Below, piece after piece: positions 10,337-21,089 of a DNA stretch of 64,000 nt. The stretch covers positions 20,559,538 through 20,623,537 of the forward strand of contig CM077152.1 in NCBI GenBank assembly GCA_039583875.1, written 5' to 3'. The stretch's first letter is position 1. Each line of letters begins with the position of its first letter. Origin of the DNA: Platanthera guangdongensis (taxonomy: Eukaryota > Streptophyta > Magnoliopsida > Asparagales > Orchidaceae). The translations under genes and the position numbers were made by a program. A model generated the notes under the pieces. It made no database searches. It saw only the letters and a list, made by a program, of their open reading frames with translations, and was not told the origin of the DNA.

Positions 10337-11676
10337 ATGACGGGAGGTCAAGGAGGTAGTGATGATCTCGGCGAGCTCCCCACCCCAAGACCCTTTGTGG
10401 GGAGACAAGAGTTCATGGCCTCCATCCAGGGCATCATGGAGATGCTGCGAAGCATTGCTCCTCAGGGTGGCAGCTCTACCCCGACCCCCCAGGAGCTAGC
10501 TCCCCCGTCGACGAGTCGACTCCCAGGGGTTTATGCGAGATGACCCCAGCGGGGGAGAAGGAAGTGTCCCAGGAAGAAGGCCCGGGAAGGAGAGGATAGG
10601 CGATGGGGTCGAGCGAGACCTCACCAGCCGAGAGTTGTTTTCTAGCCCGGCGAGTGCCAACCTCCCAGGGGAGCAGGCCGCGCGAGTAGAAGTGGCGAGA
10701 CCACCCCTTAGGGGGTCACCCTTCAGCGAGCTGATCATCTCAGCTCCCGTTCCCGAGGGGTTCAGAGAGCCAGACATGGCTTACTAAACGGGGAAGGATG
10801 ACCCCGTCCAGCATCTGCAATGGTCGAGGATGTCGTCTCCATCAGGCCGATGACAGATGCCTTCAAGTGTCGCCTCTTTGCGATCACTCTGAAGGAGAAG
10901 GCAAGGGACTGGTTCCATCAACTCCCTCCAAGGTCGATCTACGGGTTCGAGGACTTGAGCCGGAGCTTCCAGCTTCGCTTCTCCACCTCCAAGAAGCGGA
11001 AGAGGAGCCCCGAGTCCATCTTCCTAATAAGGCAGGGGGCCGAGGAGTCGCTGGCCCGTTACGTTGACAGGTTCCAAGAGGAGATCCTGGAGGTCCAGGA
11101 GATGCCAGGGTATGCTCTCCAGATGGTCTTCACCGTTGGGCTAAAGGAGGGCTTCTTCAAGATGAGCTTGACTCGGAAGGTCCCCCTTTCTTTCGAGGAG
11201 CTGATGGAAAGGGCGGCTGAGGAGATAGCCATGAGGCAGCCCAACCCGACATTTGTCAAAAAATTGGCAAGGCTAACAGAGGCGGAGTCGAAGGAACAAG
11301 GAGGCGCAAGGCATCAGGAAGGAAGAAGAAGAGAGGAGCAGAGAGCTCAGGGGTTCCAGGGGACAGGAGGGTCCAGAACCAGGTTGGAGGCAGCAGGGAG
11401 GACCATTCAGGGTCCAGGAAGAGGTCACAACCAAGGTGGGGGGGATTTTCATGAAGGCCGGGGGAGGTTCAACTTCCAAAGGCAAGCCCCTAGGCAACTC
11501 CTACCCCCGCCACAGCAAGCGATGGAATTGGTCGAAGGGAGAGAGGAACCGCACGGGAAGGAGAAGAGGTCAGAATAGAGTTACCCTACTGTGAGTTCCA
11601 CCAGGAGGAAGGCCACGCAACATCTACTTGCCCCGATTTTCTGGAGTTGAGAAGGACAAGAGCTCCAGCACCGTAA
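10337..11676 (+). pseudogene. gag: Element A Gag (Tat-type), copy 2
   Basis: From ATG 10337 the reading frame is broken near 10480-10550 and again near 10785-10825 (a TAA after PDMAY). A long open frame then runs 10820-11578 and covers the Gag core (DAFKCRLFAITLKEKARDWF, IYGFEDLSRSFQLRF). A basic, Gln/Gly-rich tail follows. The zinc-finger-like motif CEFHQEEGHATSTC falls in a further frame just after 11578, and the stop is at 11674-11676. The Gag of a Tat-lineage gypsy element is the only reasonable reading. It is better preserved than copy 1 in the core but still not intact. Confidence 0.85.
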
Positions 11677-11913
11677 CCTCATCAGCCTCAACAAGCGCAA
11701 GACCCGGTGCGAATTGAAGAAGTCCGACCTGAGGCAGCAGAGGAGAGATGTGAGGACAGGGTTGATGTGGGCACCCGGGGAAGGATCGGATGATTCACGG
11801 GGAAGAGGGAGGTAAGAGAGAAGTGAATCATCTTTTTTGTAATGAACTTAGCTTGCGTTGTATTAGCTATGATTAATGGTAGAAACCACCGAAAAATATT
11901 TATGGTCTATGAT

Positions 11914-12933
11914 AAGTCCCTTAGCTCCGAGATGGATTCCGCTGCCAGGCTCTCACTAGCTGGCAGGGCAGGTTGATCTCTCGTGGAGGCTAAGTCCCTT
12001 AGCTCCGAGATGGATTCCGCTGCCAGGCTCTCACTAGCTGGCAGGGCAGGTTGATCTCTCGTGGAGGCTAAGTCCCTTAGCTCCGAGATGGATTCCGCTG
12101 CCAGACTCTCACTAGCTGGCGGGGCAGGTTGATCTCTCGTGGAGGCTAAGTCCCTTAGCTCCGAGATGGATTCCGCTGCCAGGCTCTCACTAGCTGGCGG
12201 GGCAGGTTGATCCCTCGTGTAGGCTAAGTCCCTTAGCTCCGAGATGGATTCCGCTGCCAGGCTCTCACTAGCTGGCAGGGCAGGTTGATCTCTCGTGGAA
12301 GCCAAGCCCTTAGCTACGAGATGGATTCCGCTGCCAGGCTCTCACTAGCTGGCAGAGCAGGTTGATCTCTCGTGGAGGCTAAATCCCTTAGCTCCGAGAT
12401 GGATTCCGCTGTCAGGCTCTCACTAGCTGGCGGGGCAGGTTGATCTCTCATGGAGGCTAAGTCCCTTAGCTCCGAGATGGATTCCGCTGCCAGGCTCTCA
12501 CTAGCTGGCAGGGCAGGTTGATCTCTCGTGGAGGCTAAGTCCCTTAGCTCGAGATGGATTCTGCTGTCAGGCTCTCACTAGCTGGCGGGGCAGGTTGATC
12601 CCTCGTGGAGGCTAAGTCCCTTAGCTCCGAGATGGATTCCGCTGTCAGGCTCTCACTAGCTAGCAGGGCAGGTTGATCTCTCGTGGGGGCTAAGTCCCTT
12701 AGCTCTGAGATGGATTCCGCTGTCAGGCTCTCACTAGCTGGCAGGGCAGGTTGATCTCTCGTGGAAGCTAAGTCCCTTAACTCCGAGATGGATTCCGCTA
12801 CCAGGCTCTCACTAGCTGGCAGGGCAGGTTGATCTCTCGTGGAAGCCAAGCCCTTAGCTCCGAGATGGATTCCGCTGTCAAGCTCTCACTAGCTGGCGGG
12901 GCAGGTTGATCTCTCGTGGAGGCTAAATCCCTA
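11914..12933. repeat. 78-bp tandem array T1, copy 2
   Basis: About 13 units of 78 bp in the same order as 5828-6843, including the same variant units, with a few single-base differences. Confidence 0.95.
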
Positions 12934-13110
12934 CCATGAGTGAGGGTTTCATGAAAAGAGATCGTGTGTTAATCTAGGGTACCGGGGAGGATGCGGCGAG
13001 GGACGCGCAGGAGTGTGGGTTGCGTGGCGCGAGGAAGAGGAGATCGGCGCGATGACACGCGGAGGTGAAGGCTGCCGGTGTCGAAGCCTACGCGTGGACA
13101 TCCGTGGCGG

Positions 13111-13610
13111 NNNNNNNNNNNNNNNNNNNNNNNNNNNNNNNNNNNNNNNNNNNNNNNNNNNNNNNNNNNNNNNNNNNNNNNNNNNNNNNNNNNNNNNNNN
13201 NNNNNNNNNNNNNNNNNNNNNNNNNNNNNNNNNNNNNNNNNNNNNNNNNNNNNNNNNNNNNNNNNNNNNNNNNNNNNNNNNNNNNNNNNNNNNNNNNNNN
13301 NNNNNNNNNNNNNNNNNNNNNNNNNNNNNNNNNNNNNNNNNNNNNNNNNNNNNNNNNNNNNNNNNNNNNNNNNNNNNNNNNNNNNNNNNNNNNNNNNNNN
13401 NNNNNNNNNNNNNNNNNNNNNNNNNNNNNNNNNNNNNNNNNNNNNNNNNNNNNNNNNNNNNNNNNNNNNNNNNNNNNNNNNNNNNNNNNNNNNNNNNNNN
13501 NNNNNNNNNNNNNNNNNNNNNNNNNNNNNNNNNNNNNNNNNNNNNNNNNNNNNNNNNNNNNNNNNNNNNNNNNNNNNNNNNNNNNNNNNNNNNNNNNNNN
13601 NNNNNNNNNN
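13111..13610. other. Assembly gap of 500 N
   Basis: Exactly 500 N, a conventional gap size. It joins the end of the duplicated block to a different tandem array, so neither the distance nor the order across it is proven by sequence. Open frames reported across it are meaningless. Confidence 0.99.
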
Positions 13611-14290
13611 CCCCACCCCCAGAGGATCTCCTCATCCAGGCTCTCACTAGCTGGATGGGTCGAAATGTGCCTCGTGAGATCAAGTCCCACCCCCGAGAGG
13701 ATCTACTCGCCCAGGCTCTCACTAGCTGGATGGGTCGAATGTACCTCGAGGAGAGCAAGTCCCACCCCCAGAGGATCTCCTCATCCATGCTCTCACTAGT
13801 TGGATGGGTCGAATGTGCCTCGGGTGGAGATCAAGTCCAACCCTCGAGAGGATCTCTTTATCCAGGCTCTCACTAGCTGGATGGTCAAATGTGACTCAGG
13901 AAGAGCAAGCCCCACCCCCGAGAGGATCCTTCATCCAGGTTCTCACTAGCTAGATAGGCGGAATGTGCCTCGGGGAGATCAAGTCTCACCCCAGAGAGGA
14001 TCTCCTCATCCAGGCTTTCACTAGCTGGATGGGTCGAATGTGCCTCCGGGAGATCAAGAACCCACCCCCGAGAGAATCTCCTCATACATGCTCTCACTAG
14101 CTGGATGGGTCGAATGTGTTTGGGGAGATCAAGCTTCACCCCCGAGAGGATCTCCTCATCCAGGTCTCGCTAGCTGGATGGGTCGAATGTGCCTCGAGGA
14201 GATCAAGTCCCACCCCCCGAGAGGATCTTCTCATCCAGACTTCCCACTAGCTGGTTGGGACGAATGTGCCTCGGAAGAGTAAGATCCTTG
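13611..14290. repeat. ~75-bp tandem array T2
   Basis: About nine units of 73-76 bp carry AGAGGATCTCCTCATC followed by the core CAGGCTCTCACTAGCTGG and ATGGGTCGAATGTGCCTC. The left end is lost in the gap. It shares its core with arrays T1 and T3-T5. Confidence 0.93.
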
Positions 14291-15475
14291 CTCCGATGAC
14301 GGTCCCGCTATCAAGCTCTCACTAGGTGGCAGGGCAGGCGTACCTCTCGTGGATGCCCAGTGTTTTTTATCCGGAGGGGGTCTCGCCCACCCAGGCGCCC
14401 ATCAGCTAGTATGGCAGGTTGACCCCTCTGGGAGGTTAAGTGTTTTTTTAGCCAGACGGGGTCTCGCCACCCAGGCTCCCATTAGCTGGCATGGCAGGTT
14501 GACCCCTTCGGGAGGTTAAGTGTTTTTTACCCGGAGGGGGTCTCGCCACCCAGACTCCCATCAGCTGGCATGGCAGGTTGACCCCTCCGGGTGGTTAAGT
14601 GTTTTTTTACCTGGAGGGGGTCTCGCCACCCAGGCTCCCATCAACTGGCATGACAGGTTGACCCCTCTGGGAGGTTAAGTGTGTTTTTTACCCGAAGGGG
14701 TCTCGCCACTCAGGCTCCCATCAGCTGGCATGACAGGTTGACCCCTCCGGGAGTTTAAGTGTTTTTTACCCGGATGGGGTCTCACCACCCAGGCTCCCAT
14801 CAGCTGGCATGACAGGTTGAACCCCTCCGGGAGGTTAAATGTTTTTACCCTGAGGGGGTCTCGCCACGCAGGCTCCCATCAGCTGGCATAGCAGGTTGAC
14901 CCCTCCGGGAGGTTAAGTGTTTTTTTATGCGGAGGGGGTCTCTCCACCCAGGCTCCCATCAGCTGGCATGACAGGTTGACCCCTCCGGGAGGTTAAGTGT
15001 TTTTTACCCGTTAGGGGGTCTCTCCACACAGGCTCCCATCAGCTAGCATGGCAGGTTGACCCCTCCGGGAGGTTAAGTGTTTTTCACCCGGAGGGGGTCT
15101 CGCCACACAGGCTCCCATCAGCTGGCATGTCAGGTTGACCCCTCCAGGTGGTTAAGTGTTTTTCACCCGGAGGTGGTCTCGCCACCCAGGCTCCCATCAC
15201 CTGACATGACAGGTTGACCCCTCCAGGAGGTTAAGTGTTTTTTACCCGGAGGGGGTCTCGCCACCCAGGCTCCCATCAGCTGGCATGGCAAGTTGACCCC
15301 TCCGGGAGGTTAAGTGTTTTTTACCCAGAGGGGGTCTCGCCACCCAGGATCCCATCAGCTGGCATGGTAGGTTGACCCCTCCGGGAGGTTAAGTGTTTTT
15401 TAACCCGGAGGGGGTCTCGCCACCCAGGCTCCCATCAGCTGGCATTGCATGTTGACTCCTCGGGGAGGCCAAGTA
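14291..15475. repeat. 79-bp tandem array T3
   Basis: About 14-15 units of 79 bp carry AAGTGTTTTTTACCCGG, AGGGGGTCTCGCCACC, then the core CAGGCTCCCATCAGCTGG and CATGGCAGGTTGACC. The array merges with T2 at its left end through an intermediate unit at about 14290-14360. It lies 90 bp before the polypurine tract of element C. Confidence 0.93.
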
Positions 15476-15549
15476 TTTCCGAATCTAACTAGATCACTCA
15501 GCGAATACGTTGGGTTGGATGTTTCTTTTCCGAGCTTGTGCCAACCTCG

Positions 15550-15565
15550 AAAAGAGCGGGGATTC
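15550..15565 (+). other. Polypurine tract of element C
   Basis: AAAAGAGCGGGGATTC directly precedes an LTR start TGTACAACC. On the minus strand, element B (left LTR edge at 16957) and element D (edge at 54587) have almost the same tract next to the same LTR start. That supports the + orientation of C and the - orientation of B and D. Confidence 0.75.
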
Positions 15566-15601
15566 TGTACAACCCTGTATTCGCAGAGTGGGGTCATCCC
15601 G
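15566..15601 (+). mobile_element. 3' LTR of element C, first part
   Basis: TGTACAACCCTGTATTCGCA is the same LTR start as in element A. The LTR stops after 36 bases at a solo LTR insertion (S1) and resumes at about 30859. Confidence 0.75.
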
Positions 15602-15639
15602 TGTAACAGCCCAAAGTTCGGAAACAGGAAATTTTTGGG

Positions 15640-16140
15640 TGACACGGCCTGGGACACGGGCGTGTCCCAGGGCGTGTCGGCTGACACGGCCTGCGACACG
15701 GGCGTGTCGCAGGGCGTGTCGAGGTTGTGTCGACGATCGGCCTTTGTCTCGACGATTTTTCTCTCGACGATGTGTCGAGAGGAGACACACGGCCCAGGAC
15801 ACGGGCGTGTCCAAGGCCGTGTCGTGTGCTCGACGATTGTTACTCGATGATCGTCGAGTGTCGAGAAGTGAGTGTTGAGTGTTGAACACGGCCTGTGACA
15901 CGGGCGTGTCACAGGCGTGTCAAATCAGGTCGACGAACTCAGCCCGCCAAAGGATGTCGACAGGGCGTGTCTTTGTGTCGTGTCTGGGCACACGGCCTGG
16001 GACACGGGCGTGTCATAGGCCGTATGAAGTCTCGGGATGTTTTGGGATTTTTTTCACCCAGGCACACGGCCACAGACACGGGCGTGTCTGAAGGCGTGTT
16101 GGTGATACGGCTCAATGACACGGGCGTGTCCCATGGGCGT
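15640..16140. repeat. Palindrome cluster in S1
   Basis: The motif GACACGGGCGTGTC occurs seven times. Extended inverted repeats with perfect 11-bp arms around a central GG lie at 15648-15671 (CCTGGGACACG), 15690-15713 (CCTGCGACACG) and 15892-15915 (CCTGTGACACG). In each, the other arm carries the matching change. The remaining copies have shorter arms. Confidence 0.9.
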
Positions 16141-16187
16141 GTCACTGGTTTGGATAAGTCGGTTGACCACCGCTTGAGGCACACGGC

Positions 16188-16956
16188 TGTTGAAGCCAAA
16201 TTTTGACTCCGACAAATGTTCACAAAATAGGCGCGTAGCCGACTCCTACTTGGCCCAAGCTCCGACCTCCGACCGGTCGTGAAGGATTGGAAAACTGGCC
16301 CAAAGCCGCAGCAGGGAGGTCCCACCGCTTACCCGGAAGGTCACAGAGAGCTTCCCCTCCAAAGCCAAAAGCTGGGCTTGGAGTTCCTCAGAAGACTGTG
16401 TCAAATGAATCCTCTTAAGAGTCTGGAAAGAAGTCCCTTCTGAAGAACCCCTATGGGCTTATTTATAGATTTCAGAATCCGAACTGCCAATAACAAAACT
16501 GCACCGGTCTGAAATTACCGGGATACCCTTGGTTGGGTCTGCCAACAGCCAAACTCCGCTGTTCTGAGTAGCTATATGCAGTCCACTAAGGGTAAGAGGG
16601 TAAAAGTACCCGGGGTAGAAGAGTAAAAACCTCTGTTTGACAGGGAAATATAACATATAACACAAAGAAAGGCCTCTTCTCGCCCTGGCGAGTGGAAAGG
16701 TACCTACCGGCGAGAGGGGCCCCATTGTCCGTCTCGCCGGCGCCTCTCGCCCCTTACTGCGAGATCTCCTTGCTGCTGGAGACTCTCTCGCCCGTGGAGG
16801 ACCTCTCGCCTCCGGAGGCCCTCTCGCCTCCGAAGGGCCCTCTCGCCCCTTGGAGAGTCCATCATCTCGCTGCTTGCGAGTGGGCCCCCCTGGTCCCATT
16901 TGCCTATCTCGATCTGTTTGCTTCTAGAGGGCTCTTTGCGAGCCCGAGGTTGTACA
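16188..16956 (-). mobile_element. 3' LTR of element B (left)
   Basis: Plus-strand start TGTTGAAGCC, end GGTTGTACA; on the element's own strand it reads TGTACAACC...GGCTTCAACA. It holds a degenerate repeat of CTCTCGCC-type words at 16675-16870. The polypurine tract lies just to the right (16957-16973, complement). Confidence 0.9.
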
Positions 16957-17076
16957 CAATCCCCGCTCTTTTTGATATTACTCTAATCTCAAAAAGAATG
17001 TTCAACCGAGTCTCGTAATTTGAGGCGCATTAAAAAACGTATTTTTGAGGAATCTTCTGAGGCCCCCACCGGGGCC

Positions 17077-17085
17077 TATAAATAT
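17077..17085 (+). promoter_or_regulatory. TATA-like box before antisense gene 1
   Basis: TATAAATAT lies about 80 bases before the ATG at 17156, on the strand opposite to the retrotransposon. Spacing fits a plant core promoter. Activity is not known. Confidence 0.5.
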
Positions 17086-17155
17086 ATGATCCCTCACCCG
17101 CACACCTGGCGCCCTGCTCTGCATATTCTTCTTCCCCATTCTCGAGTCTTTTGGA

Positions 17156-18111
17156 ATGACGCATAGTCAAAGCTTTCACGAATGTCTCGCACTGGTCCGA
17201 GAGCAACATAAGGCCAACGTGGCTTCCTTTACCTCTTCTCTGGTTCGCCCTCTCCCCCCATCGTCTCGCCTGAAAAAGACGAAGGTTGGGGGCCCATCAC
17301 CTGCCGCAGGAGATTTGTCTCGCGTTGCTTTGGAAACCATCCCCACTCCTCACGCGCCCTCCACGGAAAACGAGGTTGGTACTCGCTTTTATCATTGTTA
17401 TCTTCGCGACCGGGTGCTCTCTCTTGTTGACTAATGCTTTTTTAGGGGGCTCTTGTGGTTCCGCAGCCCCCGAAGAGTCTGCGAGATGGTTCTGCTGCCC
17501 GTTGCGAGGAGTTCGATTCGCAGCCTTCATCTACTCCCCCAACTACTCCCAGCGAGAGGAGGGACGACCCCTCCCCGGCTGCCGATACCTCTCGCCATCC
17601 TGGTAAGGGACCTTCCCTCGCCCTTTTGAATCCCCTTCGCTACTCTCACTCCCTCCTGCGAGTGCCTCTTTCACCTTGCCTCTGCACCCCTTGCGCAGAT
17701 TCTCGGGCCAACTCTCCTATTGAGGAGCAGCCAAAGCGACTTTCCGTCTCGCCTCCTCCTGAAGACGGGATTGAAGATTATCTGGGTGACCCTTCAAATC
17801 CAATGGAGATGAAGCGGAAGACGGCTGAGCTCTTCCGGAAGCACGCGCGCCTCATCCACTCCTTGACTCTGGACAAGCAGGCCGCGGAGAAGCGCATCGA
17901 GTCGCTGGAAAGCGAGTGCGCTCGTCTAGCTTCTGGAGCTAACGGCGAGCTGGATGTCGACGGCACCAACCCCGAAGCTATAGTTAATGAGACCGATATG
18001 CAGCTCCGTCTCGCGCGCCGTGGTCTTGAATCCATTCGCCCCTTCCACTCGCGGAGTAGACCTCCTCGCGGTGGAGCTCGCGGTGGCCGCTGGGAATGGC
18101 GCCCGTACTGA
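17156..18111 (+). CDS. Antisense gene 1 of element B (unknown protein, likely spliced)
   Basis: The gene reads against the retrotransposon strand. ATG 17156 opens a frame that meets a stop near 17434. A donor at 17375 (gag|gttggt) and an acceptor after 17445 (branch-like ctaat, then ttttttag) remove 71 bases and join it in phase to the frame open to 18111. A second possible intron (17603-17698, gtaagg...gcgcag) has a length divisible by three and is also open when retained. The N-terminal part is Ser/Pro-rich. Residues coded at about 17800-17950 look coiled-coil (ELFRKHARLIHSLTLDKQAA, then RIESLESECARLASG). I recognise no enzyme motif. Its position matches the antisense ORFs known in Tat elements. 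Splicing is predicted from sequence only. Confidence 0.55.
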
Positions 18112-18575
18112 AGAATGTTTGTCTCGCTATTCTTCTTTTTCTTCTTCTCGCAAAAGTTTGTAATAATGATAGTCTCGCCAAAGTATGCAGGGAGCTTGGT
18201 CCCTTGCGGGACGATTTCTGGACATATACATTTTTATGGCTTAATTTTTATTCCCTTTTTTAATCCTCCTTTTAATTTATGCTAAATAAATATTTATATA
18301 TTTTTCCTGATTGTGATGGGTCGCGCCGATCTAGGCTTAAGAGAGAGAAAATTCATCGACTCTTCCCCTCCCCCCATGTTTTCCCGCCCATTCAATCATT
18401 GGCCATGTATCAGTTATAAATATGCCTAGCCCGGGATTAGATGCCGCACTTTTCGCTTCTTCCGTTACCCGAGTTCTCGGCTTTCTGACCTCTCCGTCTC
18501 GCCGGACCCTTCTCGCCTATTTCTTCCTTCGTCTCGCGGAAGACCATTTCGCCCAAAAAGATAGGTAAGAAGAAG
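18112..18575. promoter_or_regulatory. Spacer with TATA/CAAT-like signals before antisense gene 2
   Basis: AT-rich DNA (18230-18310) is followed by TCAATCATTGG near 18391 and a TATA-like TTATAAATAT at 18414-18423. An ATG at 18441 opens only a 15-codon frame that stops at TGA. The spacing suggests a separate promoter for the next gene rather than one joint transcript. Confidence 0.4.
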
Positions 18576-20566
18576 GTGGAGGAGGGTGAGGGGCGCAACC
18601 GCTGCGGGAAGAGGTTTAGTGACCATGACTTCCCGCTCGGCCGGCTCTCGCGAGAAGATTATGACAAGTTTGCCCACGAGTACCTAGAAGAAGGGGTCGA
18701 GTCGCGTCCTCCCAAGGTCGGCGAGTGCATCAACACTTATTACCCGGGGGAACTCGCTTTTCCCATCTCGCATTTCGAGGCGGGGCTGCGGCTGCCCCTT
18801 TGGCCTGAGGTGAAGCAGGTCTTCAAGTACTTTGGTGTCGTCCCGGCACAGTTCAACCCCAACGCCATCTCGGTGTTGATCGCGTTTGCCTGCTACATGC
18901 GCCGGGAGCGCATCGAGTTTAGCTTGACGGCCTTCCGCAAGCTTTTCATCTACCACGCCAACGCCGATGGCGTCTCGTATTTTACTGGGCAGGGGCTCAA
19001 GGTATGAGAGACGCCTAACAAGAACCATCACTGGCTCACCCGATTCGTCTTCATCCTGGGAGACCGCGCGGACTTCGGCGGCATCCCTCTTGCGCCGGTC
19101 TCTCCGCCAGAGAGCTTCTACGCCACCCCCAAGTCAGCGGCCCAGAGAAGCTGCTGTGCGAGTACCTAGTTGGCAAGAACTTCGAGGTCAACTTCTTGCG
19201 GCGAGGTCTCGACTCGCTTCTCCCCCTGCTCCCGGGCGAAGGTATTCTTTTCTTATCCTTTCGTTCTTCTCTTCTCGCTTTTTGCCGTTTCGCTTCTTCC
19301 TAACCCCTACTCGCTTTTAGGTGAGCGAATTGTTCCAGCGTCCCCTACTTACAAGAGCAATATTCACCCTGCCAAGGGTCTTGATCTCGCCAATGCAGCG
19401 GCAGAGGCGGCGAGAGAGTCCCTGGCGGTCATCCCGCCCAAGCGTCCCGGAGATGACACGGTCCCCTCTCGCTCCAGACCTCCTAAAAAGAAGATGAAGA
19501 AAGTTGTAGTTATTTCCAAGGAAAGAAGGAAGGCTCCTCAAGGGAGCCCTATCTCTATAGGGGAAACTCCACCGCCCCTCTCGCCTAATCACCAAGTCGT
19601 CTCACCTACTCGCGGGACGGTATTCCCCGCTCAACCTGCTGCCGCCTCCAACCTGCCCGCCGCGGCTTCCAACCCGCGAGCTGTTCCCCCTGAACAGGCG
19701 GCTGCCACCTCTTCTCGCGAGGGCGATTCCTCTGGCCGTCCCGCTCCCTCCTCTCACATGAATTACAATCTGGGTCCCGTGGTTCATGATGTCGTCGGCG
19801 ACCCGGTTCTGTTGTGGGGGCGGGACGCCAACCGCGTGTCCATCTCCACTCTCCTTCCATCATGGAAGTAGCAAGAGGTCCCTTCCAGCCACGCCTTCGC
19901 CATCGGGTACGGCCTCTATGGTGGCCTAGACGCCACTTCGCCTGAAAGCGAGTCCACCAAGGACCTCGTGCTGAAAACTTGCCACCACCAAATGCGGGCC
20001 TTAGAGTTCTCGCACCGCTCCTCTCGCTGCCTTATTTATATTAATTCAAAGTGGAAGGCTAGCGAGGAAAATATGGAGGCAGAACGGGAGAAATCCACTG
20101 ATCTAGCGAGAAGGTTAACAGATGCCGAGTCTCAGCTCGCGAAGGCCCAAGTCGGCGTGGTAAGCCATGACTTTCTTTTCTCTTGGGTCTCTTTCCTTTC
20201 TCATCATTCTTGGCTAATTGCTAGGTCACCCCGCATGATGCCGAGACGGCGGAACAACTGCGTTCGCGCGTGGCGGCTTTGAAGGAGGAGGTCCAGGTGC
20301 TGACGGCTGAGAACGCGCACCTTCAGGCGGCTGCCGCGTCGTCGTCTCGCCGCGAGCCCTTCCAGACTCCCCCGCAACATTATTCTCATGAAGAAGTCGA
20401 GGAACAATGCCGAGACGCCGGCGTTCGTGCTGCAGAGCTGGTGCTGCAAATGATGAAAGACTTGGGGGTTGTGAAGGACGAGTCCGAGTCGGTGACTACA
20501 CGCGACTTGGTCCCTGAGCTTTTTAGCGAGGAGAGTGATGATTCTTCATCTGGCGAGGAGGACTGA
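18576..20566 (+). pseudogene. Antisense gene 2 of element B (PF04195-like, putative gypsy-type protein)
   Basis: The first part (18576-19001) has the pattern of the plant 'putative gypsy type transposon' family: FPISHFEAGLRLPLWPEV, then FGVVPAQFNPNAISVL. This family occurs in and near Tat elements; its job is not known. An intron at 19242-19320 (gtattc...ttttag) and one at 20160-20224 (gtaagc...ttgctag) both join frames in phase. Downstream come a basic PPKKKMKK stretch, a Pro/Ala-rich linker, two coiled-coil segments (near 20070-20150 and 20260-20330) and an acidic end (EESDDSSSGEED, stop 20564-20566). Breaks: an in-frame TGA at 19005-19007, a 1-base shift in a C-run near 19125-19135, and a TAG at 19869-19871. 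The start is uncertain; an upstream exon is possible. Confidence 0.65.
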
Positions 20567-21080
20567 TGTGCCGCCTCCAAGATTTAGAATCACTTTCTCC
20601 TCTTTTTGATGTTTGTAAAACTTTTAAATCATATTTTTGCGGCATATGCCGAGTGGCGAGCGAGTGCTTATTTTATGTTATCTCTATTTTTATTTTCTAT
20701 TTTGCGAAGTTAATCTCTGGCTTGTTGTGCCTGCGGGACGGTGCTACCACTTCGTCTCGCCGCGTAACCTTTATATTTCTGCCTTTTTTATGTTCTACGC
20801 GGGACGGCTTCTGGACACGTTTTCGGCCGCGAGCTGACGTAACGCCTTGCCTCGCGCGTGCCCTTTCGCTACCGGCGAGATGATCCTCAACAACCATCCG
20901 CTGCGAGTACTACCACCTGTCTCATTCCACACCCTTTTTCCCTTAGTTTATTTTTGTACTTTAGGACTAAGTCGAGATACTAAGGTGTAATGTTGCTTTA
21001 AGGGGACTTTTTACCTTATTCTGCCAAAGTGAATTCTCTGCCCTGTCGGTTTGATGCTGATGGAGATTGCCTGACCCAAC
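20567..21080. other. Non-coding stretch between antisense gene 2 and array T4
   Basis: T-rich and moderately AT-rich DNA with short open frames only; the 105- and 66-codon frames here show no recognisable domain. It may hold the 3' end of antisense gene 2. Confidence 0.5.
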
Positions 21081-21089
21081 CCTATCCCC

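Larger units (their letters stand above)
7482..13110 (+). repeat. Second copy of the 5.6 kb block 1385-7020
   Basis: The block starts in the last bases of the copia A LTR (ctgaccacgttgag) and repeats, in order, the PBS, copia gag/integrase, element A LTR, gag and 78-bp array. It ends at ggcgg, exactly where the run of N begins. The two copies are collinear over 5.63 kb. Most differences I noticed are 1-3 base indels, many in homopolymers. This may be a true tandem duplication or an assembly duplication from uncorrected long reads. Confidence 0.92.

Noticed and set aside
13013..13876. Long frames across the N gap
   Set aside because: They are produced by translating N.
19002..19022. Intron at the gtatga after exon 1 of antisense gene 2
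   Set aside because: The only nearby acceptor leaves an intron of about 20 bases, too short; the frame continues in phase after a TGA, so a nonsense change is more likely.
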